A stretch of 18,326 bases of DNA from Solirubrobacterales bacterium (GCA_013696535.1 JACCYI010000061.1:1-18326); one strand, 5' to 3'. Numbered from the stretch's first letter, positions 1 to 7,361 are shown. The notes: a model not told the origin generated them from the letters alone. Program-made: numbers and translations.

Positions 1-483
1 GAGGAGGTCATCGCCGAGGTCCTACCGGCCGACAAGGCCGACATCGTCCGTCGCCTGCAAGGCGAGGGCCGGGTCGTGGCGATGGTCGGCGATGGCGTCA
101 ACGACGCGCCTGCGCTCGCGCAAGCCGATCTCGGCCTCGCGATCGGCACGGGCACCGACGTGGCGATAGAGGCCTCCGACCTGACCCTGGTCTCCGGCGA
201 CCTGCGGGCGGCGGCCGACGCCATCCGGTTGAGCCGGGCGACACTCCGCACGATCAAGCAGAACCTCGCCTGGGCATTCGGGTACAACGTCGCCGCCCTC
301 CCGCTCGCCGCCGCCGGCCTGCTCAACCCGGTCCTGGCGGGGCTGGCGATGGCGCTCTCGAGCGTCTCGGTCGTCGCGAACGCACTGCGTCTGCGACGCT
401 TCCGCTCCGCGCATCGCTCGAAGCCCGCGAGCGTCGAGCCGACCGCGATCGCGCCCACCCGCCACGCGGAGGAGTTCGCCTGA
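1..483 (+). CDS. copA: Cu+-type P-type ATPase, C-terminal part (5' end outside window)
   Basis: This is the end of a P1B heavy-metal ATPase, an inner-membrane pump that exports metal using ATP. The frame is open from base 1 with no start, so the gene is truncated by the window edge. The [10 protein letters not shown] hinge motif of the P domain is encoded around 85-115. It is followed by the SD and TIKQNL region and the last two membrane helices. The helix carrying AFGYN and the next helix with [15 protein letters not shown] match the YN and MxxSS metal-site signatures of the Cu+ (P1B-1) subgroup. That supports copper rather than zinc or cadmium. The stop TGA (481-483) shares one base with the ATG of the next gene, so the two are probably co-translated. 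The family is certain; the exact metal is inferred from the signature. Confidence 0.93.
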   Translation, partial: EEVIAEVLPADKADIVRRLQGEGRVVAMVGDGVNDAPALAQADLGLAIGTGTDVAIEASDLTLVSGDLRAAADAIRLSRATLRTIKQNLAWAFGYNVAALPLAAAGLLNPVLAGLAMALSSVSVVANALRLRRFRSAHRSKPASVEPTAIAPTRHAEEFA

Positions 484-1142
484 TGTCCCGCGCGGCAACT
501 GCTGCGGAGGAACACCAGCACCACGAGATGCCGACTTCCGGCAGGGAGCTGACCGGTGTGGCGCTCAGCGCGACGCTGCACTGCCTGACCGGCTGCGCGA
601 TCGGCGAGGTGCTCGGCATGATCATCGGCACCGCGCTCGGATTCCCGGATCTGGGAACCATCGTGCTCTCGGTCGCGCTGGCCTTCCTGTTCGGCTATGG
701 GCTGACCAGCCTGCCGCTGCTACGCGCCGGCCTGGCACTGAGCGTGGTCGTTCCGATCGCCCTGGCGTCTGACACCTTGAGCATCGCGGTCATGGAGATC
801 GTCGACAACGGGATCATGCTCGTGGTCCCGGGCGCGATGGAAGCCGGCCTAGGTGATGTCCTGTTCTGGGGCTCGCTCTCGTTCGCCCTGGCCGTCGCCG
901 GAACCTTCGCGCTGCCGGTCAACCGCTGGCTGATCGCGCGCGGCAGGGGTCACGCCGTCGTGCACGCGACCGGCATCCACGGCGGGCCCTCGCCTCGCCT
1001 CGTGGGAAGCATCGCCGCCGTGGCATTCGTCTTCGGGGCGAGCGTGCTCGTCGCCGAGCTGATCGGCACCGACGACGTGGCCCACGCCGGCGTCGTCGGG
1101 GCCCAGTCCCGAGCCGTGGGCCAGGCGGCGAATGATCTGTAA
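483..1142 (+). CDS. DUF4396 domain-containing membrane protein
   Basis: A 219-residue integral membrane protein that I assign to DUF4396, a family of unknown biochemical function often found beside copper ATPases. The N terminus is His-rich (EEHQHHEM). Five hydrophobic stretches lie near residues 26-50, 57-78, 82-102, 124-146 and 173-194. The first contains HCLTGC, a His/Cys cluster suitable for metal binding. The ATG overlaps the copA stop in a TGATG arrangement, so a role in copper handling is a reasonable inference. The last 25 or so residues, after the fifth helix, are unlike the rest. They are encoded opposite the homologous part of the convergent DUF1232 gene, so the native C terminus may have been lost (see findings). 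Confidence 0.85.
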   Translation: MSRAATAAEEHQHHEMPTSGRELTGVALSATLHCLTGCAIGEVLGMIIGTALGFPDLGTIVLSVALAFLFGYGLTSLPLLRAGLALSVVVPIALASDTLSIAVMEIVDNGIMLVVPGAMEAGLGDVLFWGSLSFALAVAGTFALPVNRWLIARGRGHAVVHATGIHGGPSPRLVGSIAAVAFVFGASVLVAELIGTDDVAHAGVVGAQSRAVGQAANDL

Positions 1143-1505
1143 GGATCTGGCCGGTCCCGGCCAGTGTTCTTGCAGGAGCGATTCGCCCGACGCGCGAAGG
1201 ACGTGGCGGAGCACGAGGGCGACGACGATGGCGTCGTCGAGCTGACCGACCACCGGAATGAAGTCGGGCACGAGATCGATGGGCATCGCGAGGTAGGCCA
1301 TCAGGCCGATGAGAAGGGCCTTCTGCCACCGCGAGACGCGAGGATCGCCGAGCATGCGTTTGAAGAGGACAAGGCAATCGGGGACGAATCCGGCGAGCGC
1401 TCGAGCGTCGGTTCGCCGTCCAGCCGCCACGAGGGCGAGGACGGCCACGAGGTAGATGCTCGTCACGCCCACGAGTGCGACGGTGAGCCATTGCCAGACC
1501 GGCAC
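849..1505 (-). CDS. DUF1232 (YkvA-like) membrane protein with abnormal C-terminal tail
   Basis: The first 130 residues are a typical DUF1232/YkvA protein: a membrane helix at residues 5-28, then the family hallmark MPIDLVPDFIPVVGQLDD at about 74-91, the helix VVALVLRHVLR and the EHWPG motif at 113-117. The function of the family is not established. DUF1232 proteins are usually about 120-140 residues, but this frame continues to 218. Residues from about 131 on (849-1114) form a low-complexity, charged tail that is the antisense of the DUF4396 gene. The tail is probably not native. The GTG start lies 10 nt after the stop of the DUF190 gene, so this is the last gene of the minus-strand fluoride-type operon. 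The start and domain are well supported; the stop is doubtful. Confidence 0.75.
   Translation of the reverse strand: MPVWQWLTVALVGVTSIYLVAVLALVAAGRRTDARALAGFVPDCLVLFKRMLGDPRVSRWQKALLIGLMAYLAMPIDLVPDFIPVVGQLDDAIVVALVLRHVLRASGESLLQEHWPGPARSLQIIRRLAHGSGLGPDDAGVGHVVGADQLGDEHARPEDECHGGDASHEARRGPAVDAGRVHDGVTPAARDQPAVDRQREGSGDGQGERERAPEQDIT
1147..1164 (+). repeat. 8-bp perfect inverted repeat just after the DUF4396 stop
   Basis: CTGGCCGG and CCGGCCAG are separated by two bases and followed by TGTTCTTG, 4 nt after the TAA of the DUF4396 gene. It could act as a terminator for the copper operon. However, it also encodes part of the conserved HWPGP stretch of the opposite DUF1232 gene, so the symmetry may be a coding coincidence, and there is no real T-tract. 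Confidence 0.3.
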
Positions 1506-1515
1506 GGTACCCAGC

Positions 1516-2586
1516 CTAGAGTCCAGACAGCTCCAGTCCGCCCCGGCTCGTCCCGAGCCCCGCGGTGCGGAAGGCAGGGATCATCTCGCTGGTGACGAGG
1601 CCGGTTTCGTCGGTGAGCCCGTCGACGAGCGCGAACCATTCCCGTATGCGCTCGGGGGTGTCGATGACGACGGTGACGATCGGGACGCGGCGACGGAGCT
1701 GCCAGAAGAAGTCGCCGTGAGGTGCGTGGTCGCCGTGGAAGCCCCAGATCCCTCGCAGACACGTCGCACCGGCTGCGCCGGCTTCGCGCAGCGCCCGGAT
1801 CAGCTGGTGGTGCAGCGGGTGGGCACCGTGGCGGGACTGCTCGCCCGTGTAGACCATCAGCTTCTGCCAGATCCCGAGGCCGCCGGGGTCGGTCTGAGGC
1901 AGGTCTCGCGGCTCGCACAGCCGCTGGCCGTCGCGTTTGCACACCCTCACCCGTTCCAAGGTCAGGAGCGGTTGGTCGAGCATCTGCGCGAGTTCGGGCA
2001 GCAGTGTCTCGATCCGTCGGCTGTCGCCAACGGCGATGACCATGAGCGGGACCTGCGCGTTCGCGCCGAAGAATCTCGCGCGCTGGCGAATGCCGTCAGC
2101 CGTGCCGTCGACGCCGAGCAGGACGGTTGCCCCGGCGACTCCCCGCCGCTGCAGCAGACGTACGATCGCTTCGTAGGCCCGAGTGCTCCCGACGCGCTCC
2201 TGTCGCCCCACGTACACCGTGAGCTTGGTCGCCTCGTGCGGTTCCGAAGGCAGCTTGACGGCCTCGAAGCGAGCGGTCAGCAATCGGGCCCTTTCGAGGG
2301 TCACCAGCCCGCTGAACCTCACCCGGTTGATGTCGTCAAGTGCCGCCTCGATTCGTGCCCGGGTGTCGACTGCGACCGATACCAGCGGCAGATCTTCCGA
2401 GAGCGTCAGCAGCCGGTCGGTGTGCAACCGCTGCTTGGCGCCGAAGCCTTCGACGCCCCGCATGACCAAGCTGGTCTGCAGCGCGTGACGCGCGTAGATC
2501 GCGGTGAATGCGTCGGCGACAAAGCCGCCGTTGACGCGGTCCCGTTCGCCGAAGTAGGTGGTCAGCTTCAGGCAGTCCTCGTTCAC
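1516..2586 (-). CDS. Protein with three tandem DUF190 domains
   Basis: A 356-residue soluble protein made of three DUF190 (COG1993) repeats, at about residues 5-104, 117-214 and 239-342. Each begins with a strand of the form KLTTYFGE, KLTVYVGR or KLMVYTGE. Each continues through a helix, a G-V/I-x-G core segment and a PLVSVAVDT-like strand (PLMVIAVGD, PIVTVVIDT). DUF190 proteins are usually a single domain of about 100-115 residues, so three in one chain is unusual. The family has a PII-like ferredoxin fold and commonly neighbours crcB; a regulatory or accessory role in fluoride export is inferred, not proven. The GTG start overlaps the crcB stop in a GTGA junction. The frame is open much further upstream, but that part is the shadow of crcB. 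Confidence 0.88.
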   Translation of the reverse strand: MNEDCLKLTTYFGERDRVNGGFVADAFTAIYARHALQTSLVMRGVEGFGAKQRLHTDRLLTLSEDLPLVSVAVDTRARIEAALDDINRVRFSGLVTLERARLLTARFEAVKLPSEPHEATKLTVYVGRQERVGSTRAYEAIVRLLQRRGVAGATVLLGVDGTADGIRQRARFFGANAQVPLMVIAVGDSRRIETLLPELAQMLDQPLLTLERVRVCKRDGQRLCEPRDLPQTDPGGLGIWQKLMVYTGEQSRHGAHPLHHQLIRALREAGAAGATCLRGIWGFHGDHAPHGDFFWQLRRRVPIVTVVIDTPERIREWFALVDGLTDETGLVTSEMIPAFRTAGLGTSRGGLELSGL

Positions 2587-2948
2587 AGGGCCATTCCCAG
2601 CTCTCGACCGAGCCATGTCGCCACGACGCCAAGGGCAAGGCTGACGGCGAAGTTGAGTGCGCTGAGGCCTAGCTGCCCGTCCTCGCCGAGGCGGTGGCTC
2701 TCGAGCGCCCAGGTGCTGAAGGTGGTGAACGCCCCGACCAGGCCGGTCCCAGCGACGCGGAGAGCGTCCGCGCCCAAAGCGGCGCCGACCAGCGCCCCGA
2801 GGGCGAACGCACCGGTGATGTTGACCACGAGCGTTCCGTAAGGAAAGTCGCGGCCCAGCCGCCGGGCGACCGTGCCGTCGAGCCAGAAGCGAAGGACCGC
2901 ACCGAAGCCTCCCGCCATCCCGATCCCGACCGCCACCGAGAGGCTCAA
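2583..2948 (-). CDS. crcB: Fluoride efflux transporter CrcB/FluC, second subunit
   Basis: A 121-residue small membrane protein of the CrcB/Fluc fluoride channel family, which exports F- across the cytoplasmic membrane. Visible family features are GGFGAVLRF near the N terminus, [11 protein letters not shown] in helix 2, and [15 protein letters not shown] with the TTFST pore motif. The likely start is TTG at 2948, which overlaps the stop of the upstream crcB in a TTGA junction; a GTG at 2936 is the alternative. The 3' end overlaps the DUF190 start by 4 nt. Adjacent pairs of crcB genes are known to form antiparallel heterodimers, so this subunit probably pairs with the one encoded just upstream. 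Confidence 0.92.
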   Translation of the reverse strand: MSLSVAVGIGMAGGFGAVLRFWLDGTVARRLGRDFPYGTLVVNITGAFALGALVGAALGADALRVAGTGLVGAFTTFSTWALESHRLGEDGQLGLSALNFAVSLALGVVATWLGRELGMAL

Positions 2949-3340
2949 AGGACAATCCGCGCGCGACGCACGAGGTTGGTGGCCAGCGCCACGGCCAGGA
3001 AGCCGGCGATGATGCTGACCAGCGCGTAGGCCGCCGCGAGACCCAACCGCTGCTGGTCGAGCATCTGCAGCAGCTCTAACTGCATGGTCGAGAATGTCGT
3101 CAGCGCACCACAGAACCCGGTGCCCAGCAGGGGACGCCGGTAGGAGGACAGCGGCAGGCGCTCCTGCAGGCGGGTCGTGAAGTACCCGAGAGCGAACGCG
3201 CCGACGACATTCGCCAGGAACGTCGCCCACGGCCACCGGCCGGTATTGCCCGGCACGACTTCGACGAGCTCAGCCCGAGCCAAGGCGCCGATCATGCCAC
3301 CCACGAAGATGGCCGCCAGCTCACGGCGGTCAACGCGCAC
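2945..3340 (-). CDS. crcB: Fluoride efflux transporter CrcB/FluC, first subunit
   Basis: A 131-residue CrcB/Fluc membrane protein. It has [12 protein letters not shown] near the N terminus, [13 protein letters not shown] in helix 2 and [15 protein letters not shown] as the signature pore segment, followed by a fourth helix and a basic tail (LVRRARIV). The start codon is GTG at 3340, overlapping the end of the upstream EamA-type gene by 11 nt. The stop overlaps the second crcB by 4 nt. The two paralogues differ strongly in sequence, as expected for partners of a heterodimer rather than a recent duplication. I saw no fluoride riboswitch consensus upstream of the operon at 4325-4440. Confidence 0.92.
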   Translation of the reverse strand: MRVDRRELAAIFVGGMIGALARAELVEVVPGNTGRWPWATFLANVVGAFALGYFTTRLQERLPLSSYRRPLLGTGFCGALTTFSTMQLELLQMLDQQRLGLAAAYALVSIIAGFLAVALATNLVRRARIVL

Positions 3341-4324
3341 GAAGCCAGGTCACCTGCTTCTGCCTCAGAGGGGCGGTGGAGCGGTCTGCCGGCGCATCGA
3401 GCCGGGCGCGACGGAGGGGTGTGTCGGCCGGCCCGGGCGATTCGAGGTGGCCGCCGGCCGGGGCGGCGGGCGGGCGGCGGCCTGACAGCCAAGACCCTGC
3501 GAGCACAAGGAGCAAACCGGCGACGATGCCCGCTGTCAGCGGCTCGCCGAGTACGAAGACGCCACCTGCCACCGAGACGGCGGGGGCGAGGCAGGTGACC
3601 AGGGAAGCGCGCGCCGCGCCCGGGTCAGAGACGAGCGAGTAGAAGGCGACGTAGCCCAAGCCGGTAAAGCCGGCGCCCAGAAGCGCGAGCGCCCCGAGGA
3701 CGGTGGCGGAGGGCAGCGAGCGCGGAGGGTCCAGGGCGGCGGGGATCGCACTCAGGACCGCGCAGCCCAGAAGCGTCCCGGCCACGACGACGAGAGGCGG
3801 CAGATCGGTGAAGCGCCGCTGGGAGTACAGCGCGCCGCCGGCGTAGAACAGCGCCCCCGACAAGACGAGCAGCCCACCGGCGAGCGCGCGGGCGTCGCCC
3901 GCCACCTCGGCGCCGAGCAGCAGAGCCACACCGCCTAACCCGATGATCAGCCCGACCAGTCGCACGCCGGCGACACGCTCGCCCGGCGCGTAGCGCAGTG
4001 CGAGCGCCGCGACCATGATCGGCACCGACGCGACCAGGGGCCCTGCCAGCGATGAGGGCACCGTCGCGAGTCCCACGGTGATCAGCATCGCGGGGGCGGC
4101 GAGGTCGAGAAGCGCGAGCACAGCACCTGCCGTGCCCGCCCGCGCAGGACGGCCAAGCGACCGCCGCGCAGTACGAACGGCACGAGAACGCACGCACCCA
4201 GCGCCGAGCGGGCGAACACCACGAAGGCCGGCGACACCAGTCCGACTGTCAGCTCAACCAGCAGATACGGGATCCCCCATAGGAAGGCGGCGAGAAGAAA
4301 CAGGAACGCGGAGCGCGCGGACAT
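3330..4324 (-). pseudogene. EamA/DMT-family transporter, one frameshift
   Basis: A drug/metabolite-transporter family permease with about ten predicted helices and two EamA repeats; the substrate is unknown. The first 65 or so residues begin at ATG 4324 (MSARSAFLFLLAAFLWGIPY) and read in one frame. From about position 4140 the homology continues in another frame (GTAGAVLALLDLAAPAMLI) to the stop at 3330. The span is 995 nt, one short of a multiple of three. A single lost base in the G/C-rich run at about 4134-4146 would therefore restore a protein of about 331 residues. This may be a sequencing error or a true lesion. The last 60 or so residues are a Pro/Ala/Arg-rich hydrophilic tail. It is the first gene of the unit with crcB, crcB, DUF190 and DUF1232. 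Confidence 0.82.
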
Positions 4325-4439
4325 CGGGATGAGGATGCCAACCCTCGCGCGGGGCGTTGTCGGGGCGTCCTCGATCCGGCCGGACCTGACTCCTGGGCGG
4401 GTCTTGACGCCGTCAGAGCTCCGCACTCGGTACGGTCGC

Positions 4440-5000
4440 ACGACGGCGGATCTGGACCACATCGAAGTCCGGGGCGTGCGAGAACAACCCTTCGTGACGT
4501 CTCGGTGGACATCGCGAAGCGGGCGATCACCGTCTTCACCGGGTGTCCGGATCGGGCAAGTCCTCGTTGGTGTTCGGCACGCTTGCGGAGGAGTCCCAGC
4601 GGCTGATCAACGAGACCTAAACCACGTCCGGGCAGTCGTTGATGCCCAACGTCGGCCGGCCTGACGTCGACACGCTCCGCAACTTGAGCGCCGCGATTCT
4701 CGTCAACCCGGAACGCAAGGGTGCCAACTCCCGCTCGACCGTCGGCACGGCGACTGACGCGTACTCGATGCTGCGGCTGATCTACAGCCGCATCGGCGAA
4801 CCGCACGTCGGCCATTCGAGCATGGTCTCGTTCAATGATCCGCAGGGCATGTGTGTGCTGGTCCTCGACGAGCCGACCACGGGGCTGCACATGGACCACG
4901 TCGACAAGCTCGTTCACCTGATGGACGCCCCCTCGTCGATCGTGGCCGGACGCTGATCGTCATCGACGATGATCTCGACGTGCTGACCGGCCCCACTTGA
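4440..5000 (+). pseudogene. UvrA-like (UvrA2-type) ABC protein, heavily degraded
   Basis: The remains of a UvrA-family ABC ATPase, related to the drug-resistance/UvrA2 branch. In order, across frames: DHIEVRG (about 4456), DVSVDIAKRAITVFTG, VSGSGKSSLVFGTLAEESQ (Walker A), MPNVGRPDVDTLRNLSAAI, STVGTATDAYSMLRLIYSRI, SFNDPQGMC, then directly VLVLDEPTTGLHM (Walker B), and finally RTLIVIDDDLDVLTG. At least three frameshifts and an in-frame TAA at 4618-4620 interrupt it. The central several hundred residues between GMC and VLVLDEP are missing, including the signature motif and the second Walker A. The ancestral start was probably at 4440, where ACG now stands. It cannot make a working protein. Confidence 0.85.
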
Positions 5001-5085
5001 GGGAGCACCCTGTGGCCAGACCTCTGGTCGGCACCAGGCGTCCCATCGGAGGAGCGGTTGACGGAGGTAAGCGATCACGAGGCTG

Positions 5086-5091
5086 TACGGT
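5086..5091 (+). promoter_or_regulatory. Possible -10 box of a leaderless promoter
   Basis: TACGGT fits the actinobacterial TANNNT -10 pattern and ends 7 nt before the ATG at 5098, the spacing expected when transcription starts at the start codon. A TTGACG lies upstream at 5058-5063, but with a 22-nt gap it is too far away for a normal -35, so only the -10 is proposed. Confidence 0.35.
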
Positions 5092-5097
5092 GGGCAC

Positions 5098-5172
5098 ATG
5101 CCCGCGTCCGCCAGCGCCGAGCAACGCTCACCGTTCGACGGCGATGAACTCGACGAACCGGGTGGGAGGTGA
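5098..5172 (+). CDS. Possible 24-residue leader ORF coupled to the universal stress protein
   Basis: ATG at 5098 opens a 24-codon acidic peptide (MPASASAEQRSPF...) whose TGA overlaps the GTG start of the next gene in a GTGA junction. It lies at the leaderless distance from the TACGGT box. The following gene has no well-placed ribosome site of its own: the GGGAGG abuts its GTG. Translation of the mini-ORF could therefore deliver ribosomes to it. No homology is recognised, and the ORF could be chance. Confidence 0.35.
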   Translation: MPASASAEQRSPFDGDELDEPGGR

Positions 5173-5687
5173 CCGAGGACGCGCCCATCCTGCTCGCCTG
5201 CGACGGGTCTTCAACGGCGCAACTCGCGACCGCGACTGTTGCGCGGCTCTTCCGCGACCGCCGTGCCGTCGTCGTCACGGTGTGGACGCCTGCGCCGGGT
5301 TTCCGGCCCCACGACGCATTTGATGCTTACCACGGTATCCCGGCTCCGACGAGGGAAGCGCTGGATCAGCACCTGCAGAGGCACGCGGAGCAGACTGCGG
5401 CGGAGGCCGAACAGATGGGGACCGACGCCGGGCTAGACATCACGTCGATGGTGCGAAGCTCCTCCGACGTGGCCGAGACGCTCGCCGAGATCGCGGATTC
5501 GCTCGGAGCCGCGGCGATCGTCGTCGGAACGAACGATCACGGGCTGTTCCATGTGCTTCCACTCGGCAGGGTGACGCGCAAGCTCGCCGATTCCACGCAC
5601 GTACCCCTCCTGCTGCTGCCCGGACCGACAAGAGCCCAGCTCGACGCAGAAGCGGCCTTGCGACCACCGGTGCAGACAGACTCCTGA
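5169..5687 (+). CDS. Universal stress protein (UspA family)
   Basis: A 172-residue single-domain Usp protein. It starts with the typical first strand and loop PILLACDGSSTAQLA, has the second strand VVVTVWTP, and ends with the AAIVVGTNDHGLFHVLPLG and VPLLLLPGP strands. The ATP-binding loop normally reads GxxGxGx(7)GS. Here the second glycine is Asp and the final Ser is Arg, so ATP binding is uncertain. A short Ala/Pro tail follows. GTG at 5169 is the only possible start after an in-frame TGA at 5145-5147. The next gene, a DedA protein, follows in the same direction. Confidence 0.85.
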   Translation: MTEDAPILLACDGSSTAQLATATVARLFRDRRAVVVTVWTPAPGFRPHDAFDAYHGIPAPTREALDQHLQRHAEQTAAEAEQMGTDAGLDITSMVRSSSDVAETLAEIADSLGAAAIVVGTNDHGLFHVLPLGRVTRKLADSTHVPLLLLPGPTRAQLDAEAALRPPVQTDS

Positions 5688-5799
5688 GTCCTTCCGGTGG
5701 TGTCGGCGGCGTCGACTTGATGCTCCTGCCTTCGGGTACTCGCCGGTCATCCTCCTCCTCTTCGCGCTCGCGCTCCCGCGGCATCTGGGTTATCCCGTT

Positions 5800-6348
5800 G
5801 TGGCGGGGCTCGTCGGCCTGGAGTCCCTGGGCGTGCCGGTACCCGGCGAAACGGCTCTGATCGCCGGTGCTGTCCTCGCCCATCAAGGCCACTTGAACAT
5901 CACCGTTCTGATCGCGCTGGTCGCCGTCGCGGCAATCGTCGGCGACAACCTCGGCTATCTCATCGGGCGCCGCGGAGGTCGCGCTCTGCTCGAGCGTCCC
6001 GGTCCGCTCGAGCGTCATCGTCGAGCGGTCCTGCGCAAGGGCGAGCCGTTCTTCGAGCGCCACGGACCCAAGGCGGTCTTCCTGGGTCGGTGGGTCGCCG
6101 GGTTGCGGATCGCCGCTGCCTGGCTGGCCGGGATCAACCGCATGCGATGGGCGACCTTCCTGTTCTGGAACGCGGCAGGCGGTATTGCCTGGGCAGTGAG
6201 CGTCGGACTGCTCGGCTACTTCGTCGGCGCCGCTGCAGGGAAGCTCATCCGCGACCTGGGCGTCATCGCGGTCGCCGTCGTTCTCGTGGTGCTGATCGTC
6301 GCCGCGGTCGTCGTGATGCGTCGCCGCCGGACGCCGAACCCCGCCTAA
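5800..6348 (+). CDS. DedA/VTT-family membrane protein
   Basis: A 182-residue frame with the DedA hallmarks: LESLGVPVPGET at the start, GDNLGYLIGRRGG, then FLGRWVAGLRIAAAWLAG (the conserved F-x-x-R-x-x-x-G-x-R segment) and a long C-terminal helix ending in RRRR. DedA/VTT proteins are inner-membrane proteins; several are undecaprenyl-phosphate or phospholipid flippases. The annotated GTG at 5800 is inside the first conserved helix and has no Shine-Dalgarno site. Upstream codons in the same frame from about 5731 keep encoding a plausible hydrophobic N terminus (FGYSPVILLLFALALPRHLG) but offer no ATG, GTG or TTG. An ATG at 5720 is in another frame. The true start is therefore uncertain, and a small frameshift near 5725-5735 is possible. 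Confidence 0.82.
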   Translation: MAGLVGLESLGVPVPGETALIAGAVLAHQGHLNITVLIALVAVAAIVGDNLGYLIGRRGGRALLERPGPLERHRRAVLRKGEPFFERHGPKAVFLGRWVAGLRIAAAWLAGINRMRWATFLFWNAAGGIAWAVSVGLLGYFVGAAAGKLIRDLGVIAVAVVLVVLIVAAVVVMRRRRTPNPA

Positions 6349-6676
6349 GGAGCCGACGCTCGCGCCGCGCGGGAGCCTCCAACGATGGCGTCCGATCGGA
6401 CGTTGGCGAGGCGGCAGGTCGATGGACCGCTTGGCGAGCGCGAGACATCGCGCATCCGCACGGCTACGGGGCTGTCGGCCCCCGGCCACTAGCGGCGTTT
6501 GCCGTCGCCCTCGACTCGACCGTCGGGTTGGCCTGGCGCCCGCCCGGACGCCCCATCGGATGATCGAAGCCGTGGCGGGTTGCCGCCTGCGGCGAGCTCC
6601 ACGTCGAGCGCCGGCTGCGCTACCTCGACCAAGCCGCTCTCCCGCCGGATGCGAGCGTCGATGGATGGGTCCGGAC
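6349..6676. other. Intergenic stretch without a recognised gene
   Basis: About 330 bases between the convergent DedA and NTF2-like genes. Frames are open for 60-150 codons on both strands, as is common at this GC content, but none has a family signature. A frame reading GELHVERRLRYLDQAAL near 6595-6640 looks protein-like but could not be assigned. No clear terminator hairpin with a T-tract was found. Confidence 0.5.
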
Positions 6677-7180
6677 TCAGTCAGGCCGCCTTGGGCCCGG
6701 CGTCACCCCGAGCTCGGCGAGCTTGTGGTCGAACGCCAGGATGCCGGCCGTGTCGACGTAGAAGTCCTCCTGCTCGACGACCTTGCCCCACCTGGTGCGC
6801 AAGACGAGAACGGTCCTGTTCTGGTAGAGCCGTGTCCCGTCGGGGCCGTCGGCGTAGTCGTCGAAGCGGACCCACATCGTCAGCGCCCACGGCGGCCCGC
6901 TGACCGCGATCTGCTTGATCTGGCCTTGGATCTTCGCGGCGGTGAAATTCTGGAGGAAGCGGTCGATGTTCGCCTTGCCGGCCCAGTCCCCGGCCCACCG
7001 GTGGTCGCCGTCGTTGAAGCGCAGGAGGGCGTCGTCAGCGTAGGCGCCGAGCAGCGTCGAGTGGTCGCCGGCGTTGAGCTTGGCGACGTCGCGTCCGAAC
7101 TTGATGAGCAGGGCCCGTGGGATGAGCTCCCGGCCGGCAATCGCGAGGGCCGCTCCGATGAGCAGGCTTCCTATCTGCAT
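6677..7180 (-). CDS. Membrane-anchored NTF2-like (SnoaL-type) protein
   Basis: A 167-residue protein with an N-terminal hydrophobic segment (residues 2-26, MQIGSLLIGAALAIAGREL) that probably serves as an anchor. An NTF2-like/SnoaL fold follows: KLNAGDHSTLLGAYADDALLRF, then the GNID-like DRFLQNF helix, and strands ending in VVEQEDFYVDTAGI. This architecture is common in small actinobacterial ester-cyclase-like proteins, but the substrate cannot be told. The start is ATG 7180, preceded at 6 nt by a strong GGGAGG ribosome site on the minus strand. The open frame extends far upstream but without sense. It stands alone, convergent with DedA. Confidence 0.82.
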   Translation of the reverse strand: MQIGSLLIGAALAIAGRELIPRALLIKFGRDVAKLNAGDHSTLLGAYADDALLRFNDGDHRWAGDWAGKANIDRFLQNFTAAKIQGQIKQIAVSGPPWALTMWVRFDDYADGPDGTRLYQNRTVLVLRTRWGKVVEQEDFYVDTAGILAFDHKLAELGVTPGPRRPD

Positions 7181-7361
7181 ATGAATCCTCCCGGTTGATC
7201 GCTTCGATGAGCACGAACCATCAGCGAGATCAGCGGAACTCGAACGCCGACGGATGAACGAGGGGCACCGCGGGATCCCAGCCTCTGCGTAGCAGCTCCA
7301 CCCAGTGACGGTGGCGTCAGCACCGTCGCCTGAGCCGCCGCCGGGTACGCAATTCGCCCGG

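Noticed and set aside
2583..3236. A 217-residue CrcB with a long N-terminal extension
   Set aside because: The extra N-terminal part is the out-of-frame shadow of the upstream crcB; the TTGA junction at 2945-2948 gives a normal 121-residue protein.
4403..4436. TTGACG and TACGGT as a promoter for the UvrA-like remnant
   Set aside because: The 21-nt spacer is too long for a standard pair and the gene is dead, so the site is not listed as a feature.
4325..4440. Fluoride riboswitch upstream of the EamA/crcB unit
   Set aside because: Searched by eye on the minus strand for the conserved GGNGAUG and CUCC elements; no convincing match in order.
5664..5700. Inverted repeats CCACCGG/CCGGTGG and GACTC/GAGTC around the usp stop as a terminator
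   Set aside because: The outer loop is 23 nt, the inner stem only 5 bp, there is no T-tract, and part lies in coding sequence.
6422..7198. 258-codon plus-strand open frame over the NTF2-like gene
   Set aside because: It is the antisense of a gene with a strong ribosome site and a clear family; composition is typical of a GC-rich shadow frame.
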